From Oleispira sp964022115 (GTDB lineage: Bacteria > Pseudomonadota > Gammaproteobacteria > Pseudomonadales > Oceanobacteraceae), in NCBI GenBank assembly GCA_964022115.1, contig CAXIBC010000003.1, forward strand, positions 18,186 through 82,185: DNA of 64,000 nucleotides, in the 5' to 3' direction. The stretch's first letter is position 1; every line of letters starts with the position of its first letter. Positions 33,656 through 42,052 of the stretch are shown here, one piece after another. The position numbers and the translations under genes are program-made. The notes below the pieces were generated by a model. That model worked only from the letters and a program-made list of their open reading frames with translations. It did no database searches and was not told the DNA's origin.

Positions 33656-33909
33656 AATGTGCAATATGATTAGTAAACCATGAGTAAAAATTAGACTAGG
33701 GTTGGCTTGAAGTCTGTTGCATTAATGCATCTGAATGTAAAAAAATGTCTCTAAAGTCCTTGAGTGAGCAAATTTAGCCGTCTTCTTTAGCTACTTTTTC
33801 CTTTGTTTGCTGTTATTATCGGACAATCTTTTTTCTGCGTGGTGGAACGTTTGTTATTAGCTCTGTTCCAACTAGCCACAAAGACTTTATGTATATTTGG
33901 AAGTTAATA

Positions 33910-36909
33910 ATGCGGTTGTTTTCGAGATCAGTTCTTTTTATTTCAGCAGTGTCTATTTTAGCGGGCTGTAGCGGTAGTAATAAAGGCAGTAGCAATACCT
34001 CGAATATTGAGGGTTGGGTCGGAGCGCAAGGCTTTAATAATGCGCAAGTTGTGGTTAATCAGGTAGCCGAATCCGGTCAGGTTGCGGTCGATACCGATGG
34101 TATTTATTTTGGCTTGCGCGAATCAAGCGATGCTAATGGTCGTTTTACCGCAGCGGTAGCGAACGATGAAACCTTGTTATTTATTGCTCGGGGGCAGATC
34201 GAAAACGTTGATAAAGATAGAAATAACTTAGCGACTAGCAGGCAGTGCTTAGTCGCTGCAGGCTGCACCATCAACGGCCAGGATTATGCTTTCGCTAGTT
34301 ATTACCCCACGAGCTCGGGTTTTGAATGGCGCAGCACGAGTTATACGGTAAATGATGGCAGCCGTAATAATGTTAACCCCATTACTACGTTAGCCACTGC
34401 TTACGCCTATCAATTTGATGTATTGAATTACCCAGATAAGGGTGGTTTGGCAGAAAATCAAACCTTCACAGCGTACGACGTAGTACTCGCCAACTCGCAA
34501 GTCTCTAACTTGTTAAATATCAGTGATATTATTGGTGATGTGCCGGCTAACCTAAGCAAGCTCAATAATTTCAGCAATAATACCTTAGCTGTACGTAATC
34601 AGATTCGCTACGGGGCGTTAATTGCGGCCATACAGCAGCAAGAGTTGGCGTATTTAGCGGCGCATAATCTGCCCACCGATGACGATTTTGTGAGTGTATT
34701 AGCGCAACAGTTCGCCGCCGATGTGGGTCAATTTTATAACCACAGTCCAAGCCAAGAGCGAGTCTTAACCTTAGAGGCCCTGTATCAAACGGCTCACGAT
34801 AACCTGTCATCCTTGCTCGCAACTATCAATAATGTGCAAGCTAATGCCGCCGCTACTCAGGTTGTGGCAGAGTTCGCATCACAAATCACAGAGATACAAG
34901 CAAAAGCCGCTGATAGTAAAACCGCTGCCAGTGCCGACGAGCTGGCTTTGTTATTGACCGCCTCAGAGATTGAGAGCTTTGATCAAGGGTTGGAAAAAAC
35001 CAAGTTATTTGTTAATTCATTATTAGAGTATCAGCAAACATTTTGGCAATCGGGTTATAAATCAGAGCTGGATGAGTATGCAGTGCTGTTGAAAACCCTC
35101 GGCGATAAGCACAAGGATAACCTGAATGCCTTAGTCGCTGAATTCGCTCATATTCAAGATTATTATGTGACCTGCATTTTAGGGGAGAAAGACTGTGCTA
35201 CCCGTTTCTCCGCTTTGGAAAGTCGTAAGATCAGTTTTGATAGCAACTCTAAAGTGCTGAAGTTGAATAATGGATCTGGCGCTGTAATTACGGTTGAGCA
35301 AAAGATTGCCGACCTGAATACTCAAGATACTATTGATAACCCAACCAGTTCTAACGCTATGGATGTATTTATTACTGGTGAATTAGAGATTAATAACCTG
35401 GTATTGACCCTTGATCATGACCTAGATAATAGCCTTGAGAAAATCGAAGTGCCTTCGTCAATGCGGTTATATTATTCAGACAAGGTATCGAGCATTGAAC
35501 CTGAGCGTACTATTCAAGGGTATGAGTTAATTTGGGGTGAATTTCAGCTGTATGATAAAACTAAAATAGATAGCGCAACGGAAACTGAATTAAGTGGTGC
35601 GTTTAGAATCTTATATCGTGGTGTGCAAGATCCACAAAATACCAATGAGCCTAATAATTCAGAGTTGCGTTTCAATATTGAAGAGTGGGTTTTGTCATCT
35701 TCGATTAGCGATCAAGTTGATGATGACGCAGGCAGTGACCGCGAAAGAACAACGCTGGTGATTACCGCCAGTTCATCCAACCCAGATGACTTTTACCCGA
35801 GTAAAAGGCTAGCGAGTTTTAATGGCTTTTTCAGTCCTAACGAGGCCCACCCGATCAATGAAGCAGAAACGGGCTTATTAACCTATCAGATAGGGCAAGA
35901 GACTGTGCCTTCTGGTAATACCAACAAAACCGTGAAAACCATCGATTTTATTAATTCATTGGATAAAGATATTCGCTATCGCTTTTACCCTGATGAAAGA
36001 GTTGAAGATAAGTTAGACAGTGATGGTGATGGTAATATTAATGAAATCGTTGATATGCACCGCATCGAAGAGTGCGAGCTAGATGCGAGTGGTAAGGTGA
36101 CTCGTTGTGGGCCAAAAACCAAGGTATATAGCAAGGGTAATATGCAAAAAACCATTAACGACTTGTGGGAGCTCGGCCTGTTTCAACGCCTAAACGTTGC
36201 TGGTCGGGGTACCTACTTTGTTGATTTTGGGACGCAAACCGACGCGAATGGCTGTCTGGTATTGCAGCCCCTAGAAGAAGGTCCGGTAGTATTAGATGGG
36301 CGCTTAATCGAGCAGCAGGTATTAGGCTTAGATAGGGTGCGTTTATTCACGGAAATCACTCTTGAAAATGACCAACTAGTTGATCTACCCAGAACCTTGC
36401 TTGATCTGACTGTGGTGGCGCCAACCATTGATAAGTACCGTATCAATGCCGCTTTATCCCATAACTATGCAACCACGACGTCGGACTCAAATGGGATTAT
36501 TTTGGGGGTTGGTAATACCGTCAGTGCCTTAACAGTGGGTTACGATACCTCAGCTGATTTTAAAAATGCCGGTAATTTATCCATCGCCAAAGGTGGGGTC
36601 GTATTGACGGTGGGTGGTAAAACCGTGACTGAGAATCAAGATATCACGGCTTTCTTATCACAAAGCTATGACCCTAGTACGGTGCATTACAAGATTATTG
36701 AGGATGAGCAAGGCCAGGCTGATCGCTGCGTATTATCCACGGGAACAAACTACGTTAAAAATCCTAATGATGTAGAGCAGGTATTTAATCTTAATTACCG
36801 TGATGTTGTTTACGCTACGGCGCGTCCAGAAGGTATTGATGGCCTTTGGACCATACGTTACCTAGATGGCAGTTGGTTGATTCCTGCCAATAATACGAGT
36901 GGTAACTGA
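33910..36909 (+). CDS. Very large lipoprotein of unknown function
   Basis: About 999 residues from the ATG at 33910 (an earlier ATG at 33889 adds seven residues). The signal ends in lipobox LAGC (Cys20) followed by a Ser/Gly/Asn linker, so the protein should be lipid-anchored. The N-terminal ~110 residues have a beta-rich, carboxypeptidase-regulatory-like pattern (IEGWVGAQGFNNAQVVVNQ, SSDANGRFTAAV, LLFIARGQ). The middle (about 230-450) is helical; the rest is beta-rich. An EF-hand/calcium-loop-like DSDGDGNINE occurs near residue 705. No catalytic motif recognised. It ends two bases before the mlaA start, so the two genes are coupled. Confidence 0.7.
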   Translation: MRLFSRSVLFISAVSILAGCSGSNKGSSNTSNIEGWVGAQGFNNAQVVVNQVAESGQVAVDTDGIYFGLRESSDANGRFTAAVANDETLLFIARGQIENVDKDRNNLATSRQCLVAAGCTINGQDYAFASYYPTSSGFEWRSTSYTVNDGSRNNVNPITTLATAYAYQFDVLNYPDKGGLAENQTFTAYDVVLANSQVSNLLNISDIIGDVPANLSKLNNFSNNTLAVRNQIRYGALIAAIQQQELAYLAAHNLPTDDDFVSVLAQQFAADVGQFYNHSPSQERVLTLEALYQTAHDNLSSLLATINNVQANAAATQVVAEFASQITEIQAKAADSKTAASADELALLLTASEIESFDQGLEKTKLFVNSLLEYQQTFWQSGYKSELDEYAVLLKTLGDKHKDNLNALVAEFAHIQDYYVTCILGEKDCATRFSALESRKISFDSNSKVLKLNNGSGAVITVEQKIADLNTQDTIDNPTSSNAMDVFITGELEINNLVLTLDHDLDNSLEKIEVPSSMRLYYSDKVSSIEPERTIQGYELIWGEFQLYDKTKIDSATETELSGAFRILYRGVQDPQNTNEPNNSELRFNIEEWVLSSSISDQVDDDAGSDRERTTLVITASSSNPDDFYPSKRLASFNGFFSPNEAHPINEAETGLLTYQIGQETVPSGNTNKTVKTIDFINSLDKDIRYRFYPDERVEDKLDSDGDGNINEIVDMHRIEECELDASGKVTRCGPKTKVYSKGNMQKTINDLWELGLFQRLNVAGRGTYFVDFGTQTDANGCLVLQPLEEGPVVLDGRLIEQQVLGLDRVRLFTEITLENDQLVDLPRTLLDLTVVAPTIDKYRINAALSHNYATTTSDSNGIILGVGNTVSALTVGYDTSADFKNAGNLSIAKGGVVLTVGGKTVTENQDITAFLSQSYDPSTVHYKIIEDEQGQADRCVLSTGTNYVKNPNDVEQVFNLNYRDVVYATARPEGIDGLWTIRYLDGSWLIPANNTSGN

Positions 36910-36911
36910 TC

Positions 36912-37688
36912 TTGATCATAAGGATTAAATTAATTGTTCTCTATTGTCTCTTTGGCATTAACATACAGGTTCATGCCGAAGAATATGAAGCAGACCCCTG
37001 GCAGGGGTTTAATCGTACTATTTTTGAATTTAACGAAACCCTTGATCAATATGTCGCCAAGCCAGTCGCTCAGGGGTATCAGGCGATAACGCCTGATTTC
37101 CTTGATACTGGGATTAGTAATTTCTTTTCCAATCTAGAAGACGTCTTGATTGTGGTTAATGATGTTTTTCAGCTTAAGCCCATACAAGCGTTATCCGATA
37201 CTGGGCGCTTTGTCATTAACTCAACCATTGGTTTGCTGGGTTTTTTTGATGTCGCAAGCCATATTGGTTTAATGAAGCATGACGAAGATCTAGGACAGAC
37301 ACTGGGTTATTGGGGAGTCGGGGCTGGGCCTTATGTTATGCTGCCGGTATTAGGGCCGAGTAATGTCAGAGATGCGTTTGGATTGGCGGGGGATTCGTTT
37401 TCGGGTCTAGGTTATACCGCTATTGCCGGTACCAATGCTCAAATAGGCGGTCTATGGCTATTGCGTAATATTGATGCTCGAGCGGACTTAATCGCTTCTG
37501 AGGGCTTAGTGACGGGTGAGCGTTATACCTTCTTTCGTAGTTTTTACCTGCAGCGCAGAGCGTATTTAATTGCTGATGGTGTCGTGGAGGATGAGTTTGA
37601 GGATGAAGAATCTTTTGACGATTATCTAGAAGAGGATTTTCTAGATGAAGACTTTCTAGAAGAAGATTATCTAGATGAAGATCTATAA
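36912..37688 (+). CDS. mlaA: MlaA (VacJ) outer-membrane lipid asymmetry protein with acidic repeat tail
   Basis: 258 residues. MlaA forms a ring-shaped channel in the outer membrane that removes surface phospholipids and passes them to MlaC. Landmarks: DPWQGFNRTIFEFNETLDQY, SNFFSNLEDV, LLGFFDVAS, DLGQTLGYWGVGAGPYVMLPVLGPSNVRDAFG. It starts at a TTG (36912); an in-frame stop at 36903 rules out a longer form. The signal peptide ends VHA with no lipobox, as in Pseudomonas-type MlaA. The C-terminus is a run of Glu/Asp-rich pentapeptides (D-F/Y-L-E/D-E) encoded by 15-base tandem repeats. No mlaFEDCB genes are adjacent. Confidence 0.9.
   Translation: MIIRIKLIVLYCLFGINIQVHAEEYEADPWQGFNRTIFEFNETLDQYVAKPVAQGYQAITPDFLDTGISNFFSNLEDVLIVVNDVFQLKPIQALSDTGRFVINSTIGLLGFFDVASHIGLMKHDEDLGQTLGYWGVGAGPYVMLPVLGPSNVRDAFGLAGDSFSGLGYTAIAGTNAQIGGLWLLRNIDARADLIASEGLVTGERYTFFRSFYLQRRAYLIADGVVEDEFEDEESFDDYLEEDFLDEDFLEEDYLDEDL
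37620..37688 (+). repeat. Tandem 15-base coding repeats in the mlaA 3' end
   Basis: Four in-frame 15-base units (37620, 37635, 37650, 37665) each containing TCTAGA plus a start of a fifth; they encode D(Y/F)L(E/D)E pentapeptides. Copy number could vary by slippage. Confidence 0.85.
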
Positions 37689-37766
37689 TTATTGCACTGT
37701 ACTGGGGTTGCGAGTATCGTTCGCTGAGAATAAAAAAACCACAGACGTTTTAAATTGGGGTAGTTG

Positions 37767-38933
37767 ATGAAAGCTCGCGTGCTGGTAATTGATGATGAAG
37801 CTATGGTGCGCGAAAGCATAGTTGCTTACCTAGAGGATAGTGGTTATCAGGTAGTTGCGGCTAATAGTGGTCAATCCGGCTTGGATGCGCTGCAGCAGCA
37901 AAATATTGATCTGGTTCTTTGTGATTTAAGAATGCCCAATCTTGATGGCTTGCAAGTTCTTAAGCAGGTTAAAGAAAGAAATCAGCAAACCCCTTTTATC
38001 GTTGTTTCCGGTGCTGGCGTCATGGACGATGTTGTGCAAGCGCTGCGTCTCGGTGCCAATGATTATTTGGTTAAGCCTATTATCGATATGGTGGTGCTTG
38101 AGCACTCAGTGCAAAGAAACTTAGACCTAGTCGCTTTAGAGCGGCAAAACAAGAGCTATCGTGACCATCTTGAAAGTGCTAATCGTGATTTACGCGCTAG
38201 CCTAGATGAATTGCGTAGTGACCAGCAGGCTGGGCGCCAGGTGCAAATGAAAATGTTGCCTGAACCGATCCACGATGAAACCTTGCATTTCTCCCACATC
38301 ATAAAGCCCTCATTGATGCTCAGTGGTGACTTCCTAGATTATTTCCCTTTAGACGCTAAACATTATGGATTTTATATCGCTGATGTTTCAGGTCATGGGG
38401 CTTCTTCTGCATTCGTGACTGTGTTGCTTAAGAACTTAACTTATCGACTCAAACGTAATTTAAAACGGGGGTCAAGTGATGACCTGTTTCATCCCGTAAA
38501 AGTGTTGGAGAGAATTAACCAAGAGTTACTCGATACTGAATGTGGTAAGCATTTAACCATAGTCTATTGCGTATTAAACCTTGATACTTTGGCATTAAAT
38601 TATAGTATTGGCGCTCATTTCCCTTTGCCTATCTTGTTTAGTGGTGGCAAGGCCCAATATTTAGAAGGAAGAGGGATGCCCGTAGGCTTGTTTAGAGATG
38701 CTCAATACAATGCCTATCAGTTGCAATTACCCAAGCAATTTACCTTGTCTATGTTCTCAGACGGTATTTTAGAATTATTAACACAGCCATCTTTGGCGCT
38801 AAAAGAAGAATATCTGCTAAACCTAATAGAAGGGCAAGCAGGTAATCATGAATCCATCATGCAGGCGCTCTCATTGACGAGTGATGAGGATGTACCTGAT
38901 GATGTGGCGTTAATGACAGTAGTCGGGATTTAG
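37767..38933 (+). CDS. Response regulator with PP2C-type phosphatase domain (RssB/HsbR-like)
   Basis: 388 residues. A receiver domain (1-120: VIDDEAMV, phosphoacceptor Asp53 in LVLCDLRMP, Lys103 in DYLVKP) is joined by a coiled-coil (about 125-160) to a SpoIIE/PP2C phosphatase domain: KMLPEP, LMLSGDFLDYF, YIADVSGHGASSAFVTVLL, SIGAHFPLPILFSGG, MFSDGILE and DDVALMTVV, all metal-site blocks present. Such proteins dephosphorylate a STAS antagonist in partner-switching control of sigma factors; the STAS gene follows one base later. The order mlaA-regulator-STAS is also known from Pseudomonas. The ATG at 37767 has GGGGT upstream. Confidence 0.9.
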   Translation: MKARVLVIDDEAMVRESIVAYLEDSGYQVVAANSGQSGLDALQQQNIDLVLCDLRMPNLDGLQVLKQVKERNQQTPFIVVSGAGVMDDVVQALRLGANDYLVKPIIDMVVLEHSVQRNLDLVALERQNKSYRDHLESANRDLRASLDELRSDQQAGRQVQMKMLPEPIHDETLHFSHIIKPSLMLSGDFLDYFPLDAKHYGFYIADVSGHGASSAFVTVLLKNLTYRLKRNLKRGSSDDLFHPVKVLERINQELLDTECGKHLTIVYCVLNLDTLALNYSIGAHFPLPILFSGGKAQYLEGRGMPVGLFRDAQYNAYQLQLPKQFTLSMFSDGILELLTQPSLALKEEYLLNLIEGQAGNHESIMQALSLTSDEDVPDDVALMTVVGI

Positions 38934-38934
38934 T

Positions 38935-39420
38935 ATGGATCCAGGTAAAATAGAAGTAGCCAATAAAAATGGCGTTTATGTTATCAAGTTAAGTGGGGAT
39001 GTAAGGCTTAACTTGTGCTCTGCGTTAGAAAGCTATCTCGATCAGATGTTCTTAGATAGTCAATTTGAGCTTGTGCTCGTTGACTTATCTGAAGCCGATG
39101 GCGTAGATAGTACAACGCTTGGCCAGTTAGCGAAAATATCCATCGTCAGCCAAGATAAATATGGTTTAGTACCGACTATTATTTCCCCGCGCGAAGATAT
39201 TACTCGCATTCTTCTTAGTATGGGATTTGATAAGGTATTTTATATTATCGGCGAAATGCCAGCGCAGGTCTCTGATTTGGATGAATTAAGCTGTGAGCAG
39301 CTTGATGAAGAAGAAATGCGTAAAAAAGTGATTGCCGCTCATGAGATTCTTATTAGCTTAAATGAAGATAATAAGAATGCCTTTCAAGAGCTGGTTGATT
39401 GCTTACAAAGTAAAGAATAA
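38935..39420 (+). CDS. STAS anti-anti-sigma factor (HsbA/RssC-like)
   Basis: 161 residues. STAS fold at 1-105: VYVIKLSGDVRLNLCSALE, LVLVDLSEADGVDSTTLGQLAKI with the phosphorylatable Ser59 in DSTTLG. The C-terminal 55 residues are an acidic helical extension seen in Pseudomonas-type HsbA/RssC proteins. It should be the substrate of the phosphatase encoded immediately upstream and would bind an anti-sigma or similar partner when dephosphorylated. The kinase/anti-sigma partner is not in the window. Confidence 0.88.
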   Translation: MDPGKIEVANKNGVYVIKLSGDVRLNLCSALESYLDQMFLDSQFELVLVDLSEADGVDSTTLGQLAKISIVSQDKYGLVPTIISPREDITRILLSMGFDKVFYIIGEMPAQVSDLDELSCEQLDEEEMRKKVIAAHEILISLNEDNKNAFQELVDCLQSKE

Positions 39421-39437
39421 TACCCTAGGGGGGTTAT

Positions 39438-40475
39438 GTGAAGGTTAAGCAAGCTGCGGTAATCGGTGGTGGTAGTTTTGGCACCGCCATCGCGAGTATA
39501 TTAGCAATGAATGGCATCCAAACTCGCCAGTGGATGCGTAATAAAGATGTGGCCCATGCCATTAATACAGATCATGAAAATCCTCAATACTTGCCTGGTG
39601 TTAAACTTGATGAAAGGCTACAGGCGAGTACCGACCTAGCCGAGGTTATTCAGGGCGCAGAGCTGATTTTCGTCTCTGTTCCTAGTAAGTCCTTTCGCAC
39701 GGTAGTACAGCAATTCAAGCCATTATTAAGCAAAGGCCAGTGCTTAATCAGCACCACCAAAGGCATTGAGCCCGACGGCTTTAATTTAATGAGCCAGATA
39801 CTTGAGAATGAGTGCCCTAGGCATCCTATTGCGGTATTAAGTGGGCCGAATCTAGCAAAAGAAATCGGCAATAAACAGTTAACAGCAACCGTAGTCGCTA
39901 GTTCTGATGGTGTTTTAAGGGCGGCGGTGCAAGAGGCTTTAGGCTGTGAGTACTTTCGTGTTTATGCCTCTGACGACATCTATGGTGTTGAATTAAGTGG
40001 TGCCCTGAAGAATATCTATGCCATAGTCTCGGGCTTTATTGCGGCGCTCGGTATGGGGGAAAATACCAAGAGTATGATCATTACTCGCAGTCTGGCCGAA
40101 ATGAGTCGTTTTGCTGTGGCTCAAGGTGCAAACCCATTAACCTTTTTAGGCTTAGCAGGGGTTGGTGATCTCGTCGTGACCTGTATGTCGCCAATGAGTC
40201 GTAATTATCGAGTTGGTTATGCTATTGGAGAAGGGCGCAGCTTGGAAGAAGCCGTGGCCGAGCTTGGAGAAGTCGCTGAAGGCGTGAATACCTTACGCTA
40301 TATCAATCAGCAATCAGACACGCTAGGTATCTATATGCCTTTAGTAAAAGGTGCGTATGCGGTATTGTTTTCTCAGGTTGACCCTAGGTTAGTAGCAAAA
40401 GAATTAATGACAGGTGAAAACACAACGGATGTTGAATTTACCTTAGCTAAAACAGATATTGGAGTATCTTCATGA
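39438..40475 (+). CDS. gpsA: Glycerol-3-phosphate dehydrogenase [NAD(P)+]
   Basis: 345 residues starting at a GTG (39438) behind AGGGGGG. It reduces dihydroxyacetone phosphate to sn-glycerol-3-phosphate for phospholipid synthesis. Rossmann motif VIGGGSFGTAIASILAMNG at residues 8-26, SVPSKSFRTVV, STTKGIE, LSGPNLAKEI, catalytic Lys in SGALKNIYAIVSGFIAALGMGEN, and LAGVGDLVVTCMSPMSRNYRVG. Its TGA overlaps the DUF4389 start. It heads or continues a tight operon up to 43.7 kb. Confidence 0.96.
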   Translation: MKVKQAAVIGGGSFGTAIASILAMNGIQTRQWMRNKDVAHAINTDHENPQYLPGVKLDERLQASTDLAEVIQGAELIFVSVPSKSFRTVVQQFKPLLSKGQCLISTTKGIEPDGFNLMSQILENECPRHPIAVLSGPNLAKEIGNKQLTATVVASSDGVLRAAVQEALGCEYFRVYASDDIYGVELSGALKNIYAIVSGFIAALGMGENTKSMIITRSLAEMSRFAVAQGANPLTFLGLAGVGDLVVTCMSPMSRNYRVGYAIGEGRSLEEAVAELGEVAEGVNTLRYINQQSDTLGIYMPLVKGAYAVLFSQVDPRLVAKELMTGENTTDVEFTLAKTDIGVSS

Positions 40476-40777
40476 GTGATATAAAGCAAACTATTCAATC
40501 GGATGCCTTTTGGCTGAGAACGTTATTCATCATTCTATTCTCGGTTGTGTATCGTATTCTCGACCTAGTGGTTTTATTTTTAGTGGTGGTGCAATGGGGG
40601 TTCTCTTTGACGACCGGCCAGGTCAATCCAGCGCTGGAAAAATTTAGCGACCAGCTAGCCAACTATATTGCTCAAATAGTGCGTTATGTAACGGGAACTG
40701 CTGATACCAAGCCTTTTCCATTTACTGATTGGCCAGCGTCCTCTGAGGAAATTTCAGACTTGTCTAGGCAGTCGTAG
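40472..40777 (+). CDS. DUF4389 membrane protein
   Basis: 101 residues with one long hydrophobic region (LRTLFIILFSVVYRILDLVVLFLVVVQW) probably forming two helices, then KFSDQLANYIAQIVRYVT and FPFTDWP, which are typical of DUF4389. Function unknown. It overlaps gpsA by 4 bases (ATGA) and its TAG overlaps the sixA GTG by one base, so all three are translationally coupled. Confidence 0.8.
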   Translation: MSDIKQTIQSDAFWLRTLFIILFSVVYRILDLVVLFLVVVQWGFSLTTGQVNPALEKFSDQLANYIAQIVRYVTGTADTKPFPFTDWPASSEEISDLSRQS

Positions 40778-41244
40778 TGAAGCTCTATTTAATGCGCCAT
40801 GGTCAAGCGGAGCCGAGCGCAGCGAACGATAGCCTGCGCCAGCTGACGGAGCATGGACAGAAACAGGCGCGACAAGCGGCTAGCTGGCTGGCTAAGACGG
40901 TTCAAGGCCCCGTCAGCTTGTGGGTCAGCCCTTATGTGCGTACGCAGCAAACGGCAACCCCCATAGCCCAGGCCTTGGCTATCGATATTATTAATCACCA
41001 TGGTTTGATGCCAGATAAGTCTGCGCAGCAAGTAATCGATGAGTTAACTCACCAGCCGCAAGATATAATACTCGTAACACACTTGCCTTTGGTAGGGCAT
41101 TTGGCCTCTCTATTAATAGAGGGTAGGGTATTTGATCAATCTTGGTCACCCGCAGAAATATGGCAGTTACAAGGAGAGGTATTTGCCGCGGGTTGCTTAG
41201 AGGTTTTAGAAACCTGGTATCCTATGGATGGCAGCCAATCATAG
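40777..41244 (+). CDS. sixA: SixA-type phosphohistidine phosphatase
   Basis: 155 residues, histidine phosphatase superfamily. The RHG motif is in LYLMRHGQAEPSA (His8), and the later SPYVRTQQTATPIAQAL and ILVTHLPLVGHLASLL give the second arginine and histidines. SixA dephosphorylates phosphohistidine on HPt domains or on the nitrogen-related PTS protein NPr. GTG start. It is possible, but unproven, that it acts on the HPt protein at 21.6 kb. Confidence 0.85.
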   Translation: MKLYLMRHGQAEPSAANDSLRQLTEHGQKQARQAASWLAKTVQGPVSLWVSPYVRTQQTATPIAQALAIDIINHHGLMPDKSAQQVIDELTHQPQDIILVTHLPLVGHLASLLIEGRVFDQSWSPAEIWQLQGEVFAAGCLEVLETWYPMDGSQS

Positions 41245-41245
41245 C

Positions 41246-42040
41246 ATGAAAGATATTCTCCATTTTTCCCACGCCAACGGCTTCCCCGCGGGCAGCTATA
41301 AAACCTTATTTTCATACCTAGAAGATGAATTTCAAATCGGCACGATTGATCGTTTAGGTCATCATGAAGATTATCCCGTGACGGATAACTGGGCCTATCT
41401 AGTACAGCAATTAATCGATGAGCTTGAAGTCAGCTATCAGCAGCCTGTATATGCCGTAGGGCATTCCTTAGGGGGGCTACTGAGTATGATGGTTGCCGCT
41501 CAGCGCCCTGATCTGGTGAAAGGGTTAATCATGCTCGATGCACCCTTTCTAACACGGTTTGAGTCGAAAGGGTTAAGCTGGGTTAAACGCTTAGGATTAA
41601 TCGATAAAGTCACCCCAGCAGGCAGAACCTTAGGGCGTCAAGAACAGTGGGATTCATTGGCTCAGGCAGAAGAGTACTTTCGCCAGAAAACGTTATTTAA
41701 GGCGTTTGACCCTCGTTGCTTAAGCGATTATGTCGCTGGTGGTACGGTAGATATTGGTGAAGGCAAGCGCCAGCTGCATTTCGATCCTGCGACAGAAATC
41801 TCAATATATCGCACAGTACCGGATAACCTGCATAAAACCCCAGCCCTACAGATGCCCGCTGCGGTTTTTGCGGGTAACTGCAGTGATGTCTTTAAAAAGC
41901 AGCACGGGGCAAGGATGCAGCGTCAATTAGGAATGAGGGTCGAATGGGTTGAGGGTGGGCACATGTTTCCTTTGGAGCAACCACAACTGACGGCTGACTT
42001 AATTAAGCAATATATTGCGGCTTGGAAAGCAAGCGAGTAA
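41246..42040 (+). CDS. Alpha/beta hydrolase
   Basis: 264 residues from the ATG at 41246, one base after the sixA stop; an ATG at 41228 would overlap sixA. It has FSHANGFPAGSYKTLF (oxyanion loop), TIDRLGH, the nucleophile motif GHSLGG near residue 80, MLDAP, and EGGHMFPLEQP with the catalytic His. Cytoplasmic, substrate unknown. First of two adjacent hydrolases that share little sequence beyond the fold. Confidence 0.82.
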   Translation: MKDILHFSHANGFPAGSYKTLFSYLEDEFQIGTIDRLGHHEDYPVTDNWAYLVQQLIDELEVSYQQPVYAVGHSLGGLLSMMVAAQRPDLVKGLIMLDAPFLTRFESKGLSWVKRLGLIDKVTPAGRTLGRQEQWDSLAQAEEYFRQKTLFKAFDPRCLSDYVAGGTVDIGEGKRQLHFDPATEISIYRTVPDNLHKTPALQMPAAVFAGNCSDVFKKQHGARMQRQLGMRVEWVEGGHMFPLEQPQLTADLIKQYIAAWKASE

Positions 42041-42052
42041 TAAGGTATCTAA

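Noticed and set aside
36016..36045. DSDGDGNINE in the large lipoprotein as a dockerin
   Set aside because: Only one calcium-loop-like motif is present and no paired repeat or cohesin partner; a general calcium site is the most that can be said.
36912..37688. MlaA lacking a lipobox as a defect
   Set aside because: Pseudomonas-type MlaA also lacks the lipid-anchor cysteine, so this is not itself unusual.
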